From contig CASCGD010000019.1 of assembly GCA_949132985.1 (NCBI GenBank), positions 1-36,527 of the forward strand: a DNA stretch of 36,527 bases, in the 5' to 3' direction. The DNA comes from an uncultured Lachnospiraceae bacterium (GTDB taxonomy: Bacteria > Bacillota > Clostridia > Lachnospirales > Lachnospiraceae). Below the pieces are notes generated by a model. It searched no databases. It saw nothing but the letters and a program-made list of their open reading frames with translations, and was not told where the DNA came from. This document shows positions 17,419-25,400 of this stretch, piece after piece; position 1 is the first letter of the stretch; every line of letters begins with the position of its first letter. The translations under genes and the position numbers were made by a program.

Positions 17419-17482
17419 GTTCAAATCCTCCTAAGAATTTAATAATAAGTTTTTTAAATGGGACACGCCCAATCTGGAACTA

Positions 17483-17511
17483 ATTGTACTAAATTGCGAA
17501 CAAAAATTCAA
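17483..17511 (-). promoter_or_regulatory. Promoter of gapA
   Basis: On the minus strand -35 TTGAAT (17506-17511), a 17-nt spacer and -10 TACAAT (17483-17488) precede gapA. Confidence 0.75.
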
Positions 17512-17618
17512 GCCCTTATTCAGGAGTTTGTGAAATTTTTACCAACATTTTTGCCAGCACTGCCGCAAAGTCTACTCTAACGCGCGATATTTCCGCCGCA
17601 GACGTTTGCAAGCCGCTC

Positions 17619-17647
17619 TTGACATTTCCCCTCAAAGTGGCGAAAAT
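17619..17647 (+). promoter_or_regulatory. Promoter of the PHP phosphatase gene
   Basis: On the plus strand a consensus TTGACA (17619-17624), 17 nt, and GAAAAT (17642-17647) lie 30 nt before the ATG. The -10 is weak. Confidence 0.5.
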
Positions 17648-17676
17648 AGAAAAAAACACACAAAGGAGTCAAATCT

Positions 17677-18483
17677 ATGCTTTGGGATACACACATGCAC
17701 TGCTTCTTTTCCGGTGACAGCGAGGCCGATCCGGAAGATATGATACGCGCGGCAAGAGCCGCCGGTCTCTCCGGCATCTGCTTTACCGATCATCTGGACT
17801 ACGACTTTCCCTTTAACCCGTCCGGTCTCTTCGAGCTGGATCCGCAGACATACAAACAAAAAATAACTGCGCTGCGGGATAAATATAAGAACACGTTCCC
17901 CGTGCACTACGGTATAGAGATCGGCATACAGCCGCATCTGTATGAAAGGCTGCAGGGCGTTATTGCAGACGGGAACTACGATCAGGTCATCTGCTCCTCC
18001 CACACCGTAGACGGCATGGACCCCTACGACAGAAGCTATTATGAGGGAAGAGATGAACATGCCGCATACCGGCGCTATTTTGAGTCGATTCTCGAAATCC
18101 TTGAGGGCTTTTCAGCCTTCGATGTGTACGGCCACATTGATTATGTTGTGCGTTACGGCCCGAACAAAAATAAATTTTACTCCTACGACGCATACGCCGA
18201 TGTCATCGACGCAATTTTGGAAAAACTGATAGACATGGGAAAGGGGATTGAGATCAACACCGGCGGCTTCAAATACGGGCTGGGACACCCCAATCCCTGC
18301 GAAGACATCCTGAAGCGCTACCGCGCGCTGGGCGGAGAGATCATTACCATCGGCTCCGACGCACACGAGCCAAAGCACGTTGCTTACAACTTTGCAAAGA
18401 TTCCCGGAATTTTGCGGGAGGCGGGCTTTACGCATTTCACTGTTTTTGAGAACCGCAATCCCGTGTTTCTGCCGCTGCCCTGA
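17677..18483 (+). CDS. PHP-domain phosphatase, histidinol-phosphatase (HisJ) type
   Basis: A cytoplasmic metal-dependent phosphoesterase of 268 residues. PHP motifs are in order: DTHMH at residues 4-8, FTDHLD near 36-41, GIEIG near 82-86, SSHTVDG near 112, GHIDY near 149, and GSDAHEP near 227. Family members hydrolyse histidinol phosphate, but no his gene is near, so the substrate is unproven; 'HisK-like' is a safe name. ATG 17677 follows AAAGGAG. It is divergent from gapA and is followed after 85 nt by the DUF6062-like gene, with a family A hairpin in between. This suggests a two-gene transcript. Confidence 0.9.
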   Translation: MLWDTHMHCFFSGDSEADPEDMIRAARAAGLSGICFTDHLDYDFPFNPSGLFELDPQTYKQKITALRDKYKNTFPVHYGIEIGIQPHLYERLQGVIADGNYDQVICSSHTVDGMDPYDRSYYEGRDEHAAYRRYFESILEILEGFSAFDVYGHIDYVVRYGPNKNKFYSYDAYADVIDAILEKLIDMGKGIEINTGGFKYGLGHPNPCEDILKRYRALGGEIITIGSDAHEPKHVAYNFAKIPGILREAGFTHFTVFENRNPVFLPLP

Positions 18484-18493
18484 TTTCTTCATA

Positions 18494-18550
18494 AAAGGCA
18501 GCATGCCTTTCGACGATTTGCCCGCGCGTGAAGGCGAACGGGCGATACAA
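18494..18550 (+). repeat. Family A double-hairpin repeat, copy 3
   Basis: On the plus strand, AAAGGCA-GCA-TGCCTTT is a perfect first stem, followed by GACGATTTGCCCG and CGGGCGATAC forming the second stem. It fills the gap between the PHP gene and the next gene and ends just before the AGGAGG at 18554. Confidence 0.65.
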
Positions 18551-18568
18551 CATAGGAGGATACATAAG

Positions 18569-19342
18569 ATGATGAAAGGAAACATCGCCACCCTTCCCCT
18601 GATAGATGCGTTCCGCGCCGGGGACGAGTGCCCCTTCTGCAATCTGGAGCGCTCCGCCGAGCAGCACGCCATCTCCTTTATTTTAGGCTCCGCTTACATG
18701 GAGGATGACATCCGAGCAGCCACCGACGCCACCGGTTTTTGCAGGCATCACTACAAGATGATGTACGATTACGGCAACCGCCTGGGAAACGCATGGATTT
18801 TGCGCACGCATATGAAAAAGCTGGGCGAGGAGCTTGCCGGGGAGCTAAAAAGCTTCACACCCGGCAAGTCCTCGATGATCGGCCGCATGAAAAAAACGGA
18901 CATGTCGGATGCAGGCGCACCGCAGACCTCCCTCGGCCGCTGGGTAAAGAAAAAAACCGAAAGCTGCTACGTCTGCAATCATTTCAACGAAATCTACGGA
19001 CGCTATCTGGATGTCTTTTTTGATCTGCTAAAAAAAGACGGCGATTTCCGGGAATTGTTCAAAAAAAGCAAAGGCTTTTGCCTTCCCCACTTCGGTGATC
19101 TGATGGAAGCCGCGGAGAAGCGCCTGAGTGACGCTCAGAAAACGGAACTCTACCCGCAGATTTTTTCCATGGTACAGGAGAATATTGACCGGGTCCAAAA
19201 GGACGTGGCGTGGTTCGTGGATAAAAACGACTACCGCAACAAGGATGCCGACTGGGGAAATTCCCGCGACTCCATCCAGCGCGCCATGCAGAAATGCGCG
19301 GGTGGATATCCGGCAGACCCGGTATTCAAGGTCGATCCGTAA
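18569..19342 (+). CDS. DUF6062-like protein with two Cys/His zinc-type modules
   Basis: A cytoplasmic protein of 257 residues, without signal peptide or membrane segment, that I recognise as similar to the DUF6062 family of Clostridia; the function is unknown. It shows two copies of one module. The first has C21/C24 (ECPFC), then C58 and H60/H61 (GFCRHH). The second has C133/C136 (CYVC), then C171 and H174 (GFCLPH). The CxxC-to-FCxxH distance is 34 and 35 residues, so both probably bind a metal ion, likely zinc. ATG 18569 was chosen because AGGAGG lies 9 nt upstream; the frame is open back to 18380 but that part is the family A repeat and the PHP gene. It ends convergently 56 nt from the C39 gene. 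Confidence 0.85.
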   Translation: MMKGNIATLPLIDAFRAGDECPFCNLERSAEQHAISFILGSAYMEDDIRAATDATGFCRHHYKMMYDYGNRLGNAWILRTHMKKLGEELAGELKSFTPGKSSMIGRMKKTDMSDAGAPQTSLGRWVKKKTESCYVCNHFNEIYGRYLDVFFDLLKKDGDFRELFKKSKGFCLPHFGDLMEAAEKRLSDAQKTELYPQIFSMVQENIDRVQKDVAWFVDKNDYRNKDADWGNSRDSIQRAMQKCAGGYPADPVFKVDP

Positions 19343-19398
19343 CAGATGAAAAAAAGCGCGGCAGCCGTTATCCGACAGCATTTTCAAACATTCTGACC

Positions 19399-20232
19399 CT
19401 ACCCTGCCGTAAACTCCCACAGGCTCTTGATCTGCGGCGCAAGCGTTTCATAATCCCACAGCTTTTCGCTGCGGATACGGCTGTTTGGGTCGTTGAGGCG
19501 TATCTTCCCGTCCTCCACACCGACCAAAACGAGAAAATGGCCGCCCTTTGTGAAATCTCCGGGGCGCACGCTGCAGATCACCGGATGCCCCTGCTCAAGC
19601 GCTGTAAAAATCCGGCTTTTGTCAAGTGCAAGCTCTCTTCCCTGCACGCCAAAAGAAACGGCGCCCTCCGTCATCAGACTCCACTTTGTTCCCGTGCCGT
19701 AAAGATAATAACCGTTTTGCTCTGCAAACTCCGCCACCGCATCCGGCGTAGCTTCCTGATTCCGCGTCAGGCCAACGACCACCATCGACAGACAGGTCGG
19801 CGCACAGCCGGAAAGGCCGATATCGTGGTCGCCGTAGGGCACATACCCCCAGCGCTTGTCCCACTGTAAGAGCAGCGGCCACTGCGCATCAAGCTCCTTC
19901 TTCTCCAGGCCGCCCGTTGCCGTTTTGTCCGCATCGGGATAACCCTTCACAAAGGGAAGAAGCTCCGGGTTGTTTTCCAGTGCATCCAGATAGTCCTGCG
20001 GATACGCTTCCCTATCTGTCAACACAGCCGACACCTCCTTCGCCTCCGGCGCATCGTGGCCGTCCTTTCCAAAAACATTCATGACAACTGCCTTCTCAAT
20101 CGGTTCACTCGAATCCTTTCCAATAAATGCAGCACCCTTCGCCGCCACGAAAAGCACCGCAAGAATCACACATACATGCAGCACCCGCCTGAGAATACGT
20201 TTTCTTTTTCTCCTGTTTTTCAGTCTCGCCAT
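19399..20232 (-). CDS. Membrane-anchored C39-like cysteine peptidase
   Basis: A 277-residue protein with a very basic N-terminus (ARLKNRRKRKRILRR) and one hydrophobic helix at about 18-37, so it is anchored or secreted with the catalytic part outside. The C39_2-type papain-like domain covers about 118-277. The likely catalytic Cys is C143 in GLSGCAPTCLSMV, the His is H232 in KGGHFLVLVG, and an Asn/Asp follows in LNDPNS (247-251). Relatives cleave peptides or bacteriocin leaders, but no ABC exporter or bacteriocin gene is adjacent, so the substrate is unknown. ATG 20232 is preceded by AGAGGAAAA about 8 nt away and, about 25 nt upstream, by a family A repeat. Confidence 0.88.
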   Translation of the reverse strand: MARLKNRRKRKRILRRVLHVCVILAVLFVAAKGAAFIGKDSSEPIEKAVVMNVFGKDGHDAPEAKEVSAVLTDREAYPQDYLDALENNPELLPFVKGYPDADKTATGGLEKKELDAQWPLLLQWDKRWGYVPYGDHDIGLSGCAPTCLSMVVVGLTRNQEATPDAVAEFAEQNGYYLYGTGTKWSLMTEGAVSFGVQGRELALDKSRIFTALEQGHPVICSVRPGDFTKGGHFLVLVGVEDGKIRLNDPNSRIRSEKLWDYETLAPQIKSLWEFTAG

Positions 20233-20578
20233 AGGTCATTTTCCTCTTACTTCTATAGGTTTCAACACGCGGCGCTTCGCATCACCACCGTGTCAACGGA
20301 AGGCATCTAAAAAACGCTTCGCATGTTCCTTCCTCCTGTTTACAGCAACGAGAGGTCGGGACAAATGCCTTCAAAACTGTTCAAAAATCCACAATTTTGT
20401 TCCTCTACCTATTAGACTCAGTTTAACCGGTTTTGGTTCATATGAAAGCAGGTTTTTTTTGGAAGACCCTGATTTTCTGAGTACCCCGGACGCCCCTCCC
20501 TCCTGCTGGGATATATAAGTCCCCCTCTTATGCCTTTCATGATAGCAAATGTACCTTTAATTTTTCTTTAAACCTTTC
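20233..20578. other. Intergenic region upstream of the C39 peptidase gene
   Basis: About 346 bases. The family A copy at 20257-20338 is the only structure I can support. The rest is AT-rich, with several T- and A-tracts, and I see no gene or convincing promoter in it. Confidence 0.5.
20257..20338 (-). repeat. Family A double-hairpin repeat, copy 4
   Basis: On the minus strand GGAAGG...CCTTCC forms the first stem around a loop containing ATGCGAAGC, as in the 28804 copy. The second stem pairs a GACACGG arm with a CCGCGTGTT arm. The arms differ from GCCCG/CGGGC of other copies yet still pair. Confidence 0.55.
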
Positions 20579-21220
20579 TTAAATTTTCATGTACTTTTTA
20601 AGGACCGCCTGCACCCAAAACTCCTCCATTTGCTCCTTTTCCCGCTCGTGGCGCTCCTTCCACCATGATTTTTCAGTACCCGCAGAAAAAGGCGAACCGT
20701 CCTTAACCGGTATTCCCGCCCCATAGCACTGCTCCGGTGACGCACCGATCACCTGATAACCAACCATTTTCGAACCCATAATACCGTTCACGGAATACAT
20801 CTTTCGGACCATGCCAAGAACCGTCTGCTCCCACTCAGGATCCTCCTTCATCCGCGCAAAACACTCCTCCGTCACGGTAAGACTCCCGCCCATTACCGTG
20901 GAGCGCACCCATGCACTCACCGGCATCTTTGACGTCTCCTTTACAAACCACTGCTTGTACTCGTCCATGGTCATCTCTTCCCTGGATTTGCCCTCAAAAC
21001 TGCCGTCACAGGCAAAACCAGCGTAATTCGGCGGCTGCGGAATGACCAGATCCCCCTTCCATGCATCCTCTTTTACTATGCCCGAAGCAAACCTTTCTTC
21101 TGCCGCCTTTTTCACCTCATCCGCAAAGCTCTCTGTTTTTGCTGTCTTCGCTGTTCTCCCGCTGCTGTTTATGCCGGCATATGGATAAATTCCCATGCCG
21201 CTGATACTGCTGATACTCAT
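20579..21220 (-). CDS. Conserved protein of unknown function, Lachnospiraceae type
   Basis: A 213-residue protein I cannot assign with certainty. It starts with a Ser/Gly/Tyr-rich segment (SISSISGMGIYPYAG), then a charged helix containing FADEVKKAAEERF. A compact domain of about 85-170 has the DEYKQWF...TEECFARMKEDPEWEQTVLG pattern that I recall in a family of small Lachnospiraceae proteins (DUF6033-like, from memory). A Lys/Glu/Trp-rich C-terminal helix follows. There is no signal peptide. ATG 21220 was chosen over 21292 because GAAAGGAG lies 8 nt upstream. It appears to be a single-gene unit. Family assignment needs a profile search; coding status is well supported by length and codon pattern. 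Confidence 0.75.
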   Translation of the reverse strand: MSISSISGMGIYPYAGINSSGRTAKTAKTESFADEVKKAAEERFASGIVKEDAWKGDLVIPQPPNYAGFACDGSFEGKSREEMTMDEYKQWFVKETSKMPVSAWVRSTVMGGSLTVTEECFARMKEDPEWEQTVLGMVRKMYSVNGIMGSKMVGYQVIGASPEQCYGAGIPVKDGSPFSAGTEKSWWKERHEREKEQMEEFWVQAVLKKYMKI

Positions 21221-21449
21221 GACTTTCTCCTTTCGCTTTTCCGTCCTGCTGTGCTTCGCCCTTTCTCCTATGCCAGGCCAGCCCCATACCATGCTTCAAC
21301 AGACATATCGGAAAAACAGCCATAAATCTGACAGTCTTATCGCAACTGGTCGCTTTGACTGCACAAGCTGTACCGTCTCCGTGCAATCTCTTTCATCGTA
21401 ACAGTTCAGATACCTTCACTGTTACCTTTCATTACATCAGCGGAAAGCG

Positions 21450-22211
21450 CTATGGCTTTCCCTTAAAAGCAAGGCGCTTTACCCGGGAGATGAAAGCACA
21501 TCCCCGATAGACAAACCCGCCGAGCCTCTGCCCGAATATCCGATTGAGTTTCTGGATGCGCCGGGTCCGTTCCCTCTGCTCGGGAGTGAGCCAGGAAGCG
21601 TGATACCAGTGAATGCTGTAGGTATTTTCGGTGATTTTCAGACGGTTGTCCACAAAACAAAGCGGAGCAAAATATTCCGCCGGAAATATTTCAATTTCCT
21701 GTATGGTCTGCCGCTTTCCATCCGCCTCAAGACCGCAGGATTTCAAAAATTCCGTAGCATAAGCAGGGGACGCTACGGTATTGAGCGTGCCGTTTTCGTT
21801 GTAAAAGGAACGCGAATGGTATGCATCCCTCATCCCTTTTATTATTTCATTTCCCGGCTCCGCGCCGAAGCCAAGGCCCGGCGCTACGTATGGCGGGCTT
21901 TCAAAGCCAAAAAAAGCTTTGAGACTTAGCAGACCATCCAGGCTTTTCAGCAATTCCACATCGGTGTCCAGATAAATACCGCCTTCCCGGTAAATAATGT
22001 CCAGCCGGGCATAATCCGGGACAAAGCCCCAGACCCCTGCTTCATAGGCCTGAGCCATATAAGTGCACACGGAAAAATCATAGTTCGATTCATTCCACTC
22101 GATGATCTCATAGTCCGGACAGAACTTTTTCCAGCTTTCCACACAGACTTTATTTTTTTCCGGCATAGGACTTCCTCCAACCCAGAAATAATGAATTTTT
22201 TTCGGAATCAT
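21450..22211 (-). CDS. DXD-type glycosyltransferase (capsular/GT32-like)
   Basis: A 253-residue sugar transferase of the Gly_transf_sug type. It opens with IPKKIHYFWVGG, the classic start of GT32-like polysaccharide enzymes. It then has the FVPDYARLDIIYREGGIYLDTDVE block, whose DTD at 82-84 is the metal and nucleotide-sugar site, and a late SIHWYHASW segment. It probably adds a sugar to a cell-surface glycan; donor and acceptor are unknown. ATG 22211 follows GGAGG by 6 nt. The longer frame back to 22427 is upstream DNA, not protein. No other polysaccharide gene is near. On the minus strand a TTGACA (22307-22312) could be its -35, but the -10 (TACCGA) is poor. Confidence 0.88.
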   Translation of the reverse strand: MIPKKIHYFWVGGSPMPEKNKVCVESWKKFCPDYEIIEWNESNYDFSVCTYMAQAYEAGVWGFVPDYARLDIIYREGGIYLDTDVELLKSLDGLLSLKAFFGFESPPYVAPGLGFGAEPGNEIIKGMRDAYHSRSFYNENGTLNTVASPAYATEFLKSCGLEADGKRQTIQEIEIFPAEYFAPLCFVDNRLKITENTYSIHWYHASWLTPEQRERTRRIQKLNRIFGQRLGGFVYRGCAFISRVKRLAFKGKP

Positions 22212-22429
22212 ACAAAACCTCCAAACGCTATCCTTCCCTACTGATTCACCCGAAACCGGCAGCAGTGTGACTTCGTCACAGAATCGGTATGAAGGATATG
22301 ATATGCTGTCAACAGATAAAAAAAGTGCTCCAAACAAAGTAATTTTGCTAAAACCGGGAGAAAACACCCTGTGGTGCATATCTCTATTTGTAAAAACAAC
22401 GCAAAAATAATGAAAGGAAGGTATCAATT

Positions 22430-22738
22430 ATGTCCATACTTCATGTAAACAAAAATAACTTCGATTCCATAAGAACCAGCGAGAAGCCCGTGCTTCTGGA
22501 TTTCTACGCCGACTGGTGCGGCCCCTGCCGCATGGTATCTCCCATAGTGGAAGAAATCGCAGCCGAAAACCCGCAGTACCTGATCGGCAAGATCAACATA
22601 GACAGCGAACCGGAGCTGGCTCAGAAATTTCATGTCCTGAGTATCCCCACACTGGCGGTGCTCAAAAACGGGAAGGTTATAAATCAGTCGGCAGGCGCAC
22701 GGCCGAAAGCAGAGATCCTTGCCATGTTAAAGGGTTAA
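22430..22738 (+). CDS. trxA: Thioredoxin
   Basis: A 102-residue cytoplasmic disulfide reductase with the active site WCGPC at about residues 28-32, the preceding LLDFYADWCGPC core and the cis-Pro in SIPTLAVLKNG. This is standard thioredoxin length. ATG 22430 has AAAGGAAGG upstream. Its stop overlaps the 3' end of the convergent Crp/Fnr gene by 12 nt. It is divergent from the glycosyltransferase gene. No thioredoxin reductase gene is near, so this may be an accessory thioredoxin; the symbol denotes family only. Confidence 0.95.
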   Translation: MSILHVNKNNFDSIRTSEKPVLLDFYADWCGPCRMVSPIVEEIAAENPQYLIGKINIDSEPELAQKFHVLSIPTLAVLKNGKVINQSAGARPKAEILAMLKG

Positions 22739-23401
22739 TTCCCGAAGACGTTTCTTATCGAGGATGGTCACACCTCCCCTGGAAACCTCCACAATCCCTT
22801 CACCGGCAAAATATTTCAGCATTCTGGATACCACTTCACGGGCAGAACCCATATACCGGGCAATCTGCCCGTGTGTCAATGCAATGGTATCCGAACCGGT
22901 TCTGGCTGATTCGTCAGAAAGGAAAATTGCCAGACGTTTATCCATACTCATAAACAAAACCTGCTGCATCACCCACATCACATCTGAAAAACGGCTGACC
23001 GCAGTTTCCAGCGCAAAGATACGGATGTTCGGATTCCTCTGCGATACCGCTGCAAAAGCAGGTCCGCTGACCACGCAGCACTCGCTGTCCTGTTCCGCGT
23101 CTACAAACACCTCAAATGTAATGGCATCCAGCACACAAGAAGCAGACAGCATACACAGATCGCCTTTGTGCAGGCGGTAAAGCGTAATCTCCTTTCCCTC
23201 ATCCGACATCATATATAGACGCAGGCTTCCCGAACGGACAAAGATCACGCCGGAACACTCGCTGCCGTCATGAATATTCTTTCCCTTAGGATAAGCAACA
23301 CGATAGGAGTTCTGACAGATATATTCCCTGTCCGCATCCGATATTGTTTCCCAGAACGGGAAGATTTCCCTGTAAACAGATTCAAATCCAATTTCCGACA
23401 T
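22727..23401 (-). CDS. Crp/Fnr-family transcriptional regulator
   Basis: A 224-residue DNA-binding regulator. Residues about 20-135 are a cyclic-nucleotide-binding-like beta barrel (YPKGKNIHDG, FVRSGSLRLYM, LHKGDLCMLSASC). About 150-224 is a winged helix with the recognition-helix pattern IARYMGSAREVVSRMLKYF. It lacks the Cys cluster of true FNR, so it is not an obvious Fe-S oxygen sensor; its ligand is unknown. ATG 23401 was chosen (GAGAGG upstream) over an in-frame start at 23431. It overlaps the convergent thioredoxin gene tail to tail. A strong hairpin-plus-T-run lies 47 nt upstream of the start, which may be an attenuator. Confidence 0.9.
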   Translation of the reverse strand: MSEIGFESVYREIFPFWETISDADREYICQNSYRVAYPKGKNIHDGSECSGVIFVRSGSLRLYMMSDEGKEITLYRLHKGDLCMLSASCVLDAITFEVFVDAEQDSECCVVSGPAFAAVSQRNPNIRIFALETAVSRFSDVMWVMQQVLFMSMDKRLAIFLSDESARTGSDTIALTHGQIARYMGSAREVVSRMLKYFAGEGIVEVSRGGVTILDKKRLRELTL

Positions 23402-23447
23402 TTTATTTTCCTCTCCATTTCTATCTCTCATATCTTACATTTTATGC

Positions 23448-23487
23448 AAAAAACCGTTCCCGATATATGCATCAATATCAGGAACGG
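23448..23487 (-). terminator. Intrinsic terminator/attenuator upstream of the Crp/Fnr gene
   Basis: On the minus strand, CCGTTCCTGATAT (23475-23487) pairs with ATATCGGGAACGG (23454-23466) over 13 positions with one U-G, followed by six T. The plus strand has a C-A mismatch at that position. It stands 206 nt after the secreted-protein stop and 47 nt before the regulator start. Confidence 0.7.
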
Positions 23488-23693
23488 TGACTGAACACAT
23501 GATCTCCCGTAAACCGAAGTTGCCGGGAAAATCATTTTGCCTGTGAATATATAGGAAACAAACAAAGCACCTGCGTTTTGATTCGTTTCCTGCGCCGGAT
23601 ACACGCTGAGCGGCGGCATAATTCCGCTGTGCATCCATGCGCCTCCTGCCGGAGGCATATAGTAAACGCAATGATTTTTTGCGTTACTAAAAA
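23488..23693 (-). other. Leader-like region upstream of the terminator, without a clear gene
   Basis: On the minus strand there is a hairpin AGTAACGCAA/TTGCGTT(T)ACT (23663-23690) right after the PPC-protein stop, then GCCTCC-GGCA-GGAGGC, a perfect 6-bp hairpin (23643-23658) that buries a GGAGG. A frame of about 67 codons starts just after this GGAGG and ends at 23435, past the terminator. The peptide resembles nothing I know and I do not call it a gene. Confidence 0.4.
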
Positions 23694-24542
23694 TTAAATT
23701 ACGGAAGCCGATATCGTATACGGCACCTGCTGACGGTTCTGCGGATTCGCCCCGTCATAGAGCACTTTCAGACAATAGGTTCCCTTTTCGAAATTTAATT
23801 TTTTGTTTAATTTTCCTCCCTGCACGTCAAACGAATGAATCGTTTCGAAGCCTTCCTCTGTCTTTTTCAGAACCAAAAGCTTGACGGTCGTGTTTTTATT
23901 TTTCTGGTCCAGCTTAATCTGAATTTTTTTTGCTTTACTCAGATTAAAAGAAAAGCAGTCGATAATATCCTCCTGTCCGAGTCCCAGCAGATTTGATAAC
24001 ATCATTTTGTAGGTCACTGCCTTGCTGCTCTTCTGAACCTTCATCGGCTGTGCCGTGCTCTCATTATTATTCGGCTCAACGTCGTCCAGCTTTTCTTTCA
24101 CAAACTTTGCAGTCAGACTAAACTTTTTGCCCGCTTTCTCTGACGACTTCGGCGTTACCTTGATAATATAGCCGCCTGTGGGAAGTATGTACTCGGAGGT
24201 CATGTTTCCACTCGTTGTCTTTTTACTCTTGTTATATTTGAATGTTTTTGACTGCTCCCACATATACTCACCTTTCTTGTACAAGGTCACAGTCACATCC
24301 GTTCCAATGCTCTTACCGGAAAACGACAGCTTCAACTTACCGGTGCTGTTAATTGAAACCCAGAAATAATGATCCTTTGTCCCCTCCAGAAATTTAGCGG
24401 TCTTTGCTTTCCCCAAAGTTAAGCCAATCGCCTGGCTCTCTGTCCGCCCCTTCACGGAATCTGCCCGGACAACTCCCTGCATATCGCACACAAGGATCAG
24501 GACCGCCAAAAATGCCGCCAATATGCTTTTCATTTTCTTCAC
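23694..24542 (-). CDS. Secreted protein with pre-peptidase (PPC)-like beta domains
   Basis: A 282-residue exported protein. The N-terminus (MKSILAAFLAVLILVC) is a signal peptide, cleaved near residue 27 or lipidated at the Cys. The mature part is Lys-rich and beta-rich. Two PPC-like domains are suggested: about 30-145, with DHYFWVSI and YILPTGGYIIKV, and about 150-282, which begins with the hallmark VEPNNNESTAQPM and has the FEKGTYCLKVLY strand. Such domains bind to or fold next to peptidases or carbohydrates, but here they stand alone. The start is a GTG at 24542 with GAGG upstream; an ATG three codons later is possible. It is downstream of another secreted protein gene and probably co-transcribed. 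Confidence 0.8.
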   Translation of the reverse strand: MKKMKSILAAFLAVLILVCDMQGVVRADSVKGRTESQAIGLTLGKAKTAKFLEGTKDHYFWVSINSTGKLKLSFSGKSIGTDVTVTLYKKGEYMWEQSKTFKYNKSKKTTSGNMTSEYILPTGGYIIKVTPKSSEKAGKKFSLTAKFVKEKLDDVEPNNNESTAQPMKVQKSSKAVTYKMMLSNLLGLGQEDIIDCFSFNLSKAKKIQIKLDQKNKNTTVKLLVLKKTEEGFETIHSFDVQGGKLNKKLNFEKGTYCLKVLYDGANPQNRQQVPYTISASVI

Positions 24543-24640
24543 TTTCTGTTACCTCACTCTCTTTGCCGTAAACTGCCCGTATGTTTTTCTTTGATTCCCG
24601 CGAGGGTCAAAAACTCCGTTGCCTCCGGCGGGTATTTGAT

Positions 24641-25372
24641 TTACGGTGCAAGCCGATACATGTAATAATTCCCGCTATCCTCACTCTTCGTGTATTTGTC
24701 TGTATAGTAAATACGGATTTGTGTCGACGCTTCAATTGAGGTATTCATATAATAATAATTTCCATCTACTTCTCCACTCTCATTAAAATACGGATACTTG
24801 CCCAACGTAATCGTAGAATTATTCTTTACCGTTTTTGACTTCCGCTCTCCGTTTTTATCATAGGTTTCGACAACAATCTTTGTCAGCTTATAGCCTTTGT
24901 TCATTGTCACGGAAAGCTTTCCTTTGGTCTTATTCGTAATGCCGTGCATATCCCCTCCCGCAAACTTCACGGATTTGATTGCCCTCTCCGTATTGGCATA
25001 GATCTTAACGGAATGGGAGGATATCTTCTTATCTTCAGAATTCACAATATCAAAGCTGACCGTATAGTTTCCCTTTTTTGCCGCAAAAAGTCCGATTCTG
25101 GCCGTGCAGTCCGTTTCCGAACTACCCATGTTTATACCAACAACTTTCGCATATAAATTTTTGGAACTCGTCTTTAAATTTTTAACGCGATCTCCCTTCT
25201 CCGCAAAATTTATGGCAATTGCACCATCCTTTACATCACCCACATAAAGGTGCACCGCCTTTGTCACAGTCGCCTTTGCGGCCGCCTTAGCATCTGTGAC
25301 CGGTAACGCAAAAATCCCCAGCGCCATTGTCAGCGATAAAACAGCTGTTACAATTTTTTTGATGTTTTTCAT
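24641..25372 (-). CDS. Secreted beta-rich protein of unknown function
   Basis: A 243-residue exported protein with a clear signal peptide (KNIKKIVTAVLSLTMALGIFA, cleaved after the AKA near residue 31). The mature chain is rich in Lys, Thr and Tyr and looks like repeated beta-sandwich strands. No catalytic motif or cell-wall anchor is visible. The Tyr-rich C-terminus (GNYYYMN, GNYYMYRLAP) is notable. ATG 25372 with AGGAGG 9 nt upstream was preferred over the in-frame 25405. A near-consensus promoter and two 5'-UTR hairpins precede it. The PPC-like secreted gene follows after 98 nt. Function not recognised. Confidence 0.75.
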   Translation of the reverse strand: MKNIKKIVTAVLSLTMALGIFALPVTDAKAAAKATVTKAVHLYVGDVKDGAIAINFAEKGDRVKNLKTSSKNLYAKVVGINMGSSETDCTARIGLFAAKKGNYTVSFDIVNSEDKKISSHSVKIYANTERAIKSVKFAGGDMHGITNKTKGKLSVTMNKGYKLTKIVVETYDKNGERKSKTVKNNSTITLGKYPYFNESGEVDGNYYYMNTSIEASTQIRIYYTDKYTKSEDSGNYYMYRLAP

Positions 25373-25400
25373 AGCAAAAAGCCTCCTTAAAATAATATTG

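Noticed and set aside
19399-20232. Bacteriocin processing system around the C39-like peptidase
   Set aside because: No double-glycine precursor peptide, ABC exporter domain or immunity gene is near; the protein has an N-terminal anchor instead of an ABC transporter.
21399-21425. GTAACAG/CTGTTAC hairpin as terminator of the glycosyltransferase gene
   Set aside because: No T-run follows on the minus strand and the loop is 13-14 nt; too weak to call.
22212-22427. 72-residue N-terminal extension of the glycosyltransferase
   Set aside because: The family start motif IPKKIHYFW begins at the internal ATG 22211, which has GGAGG in front; the extension is divergent promoter DNA.
23428-23671. Two overlapping minus-strand ORFs of about 76-78 codons upstream of the Crp/Fnr gene
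   Set aside because: Both read through the strong terminator and resemble nothing; the GGAGG in front is itself part of a hairpin. More likely a leader or untranslated tail.
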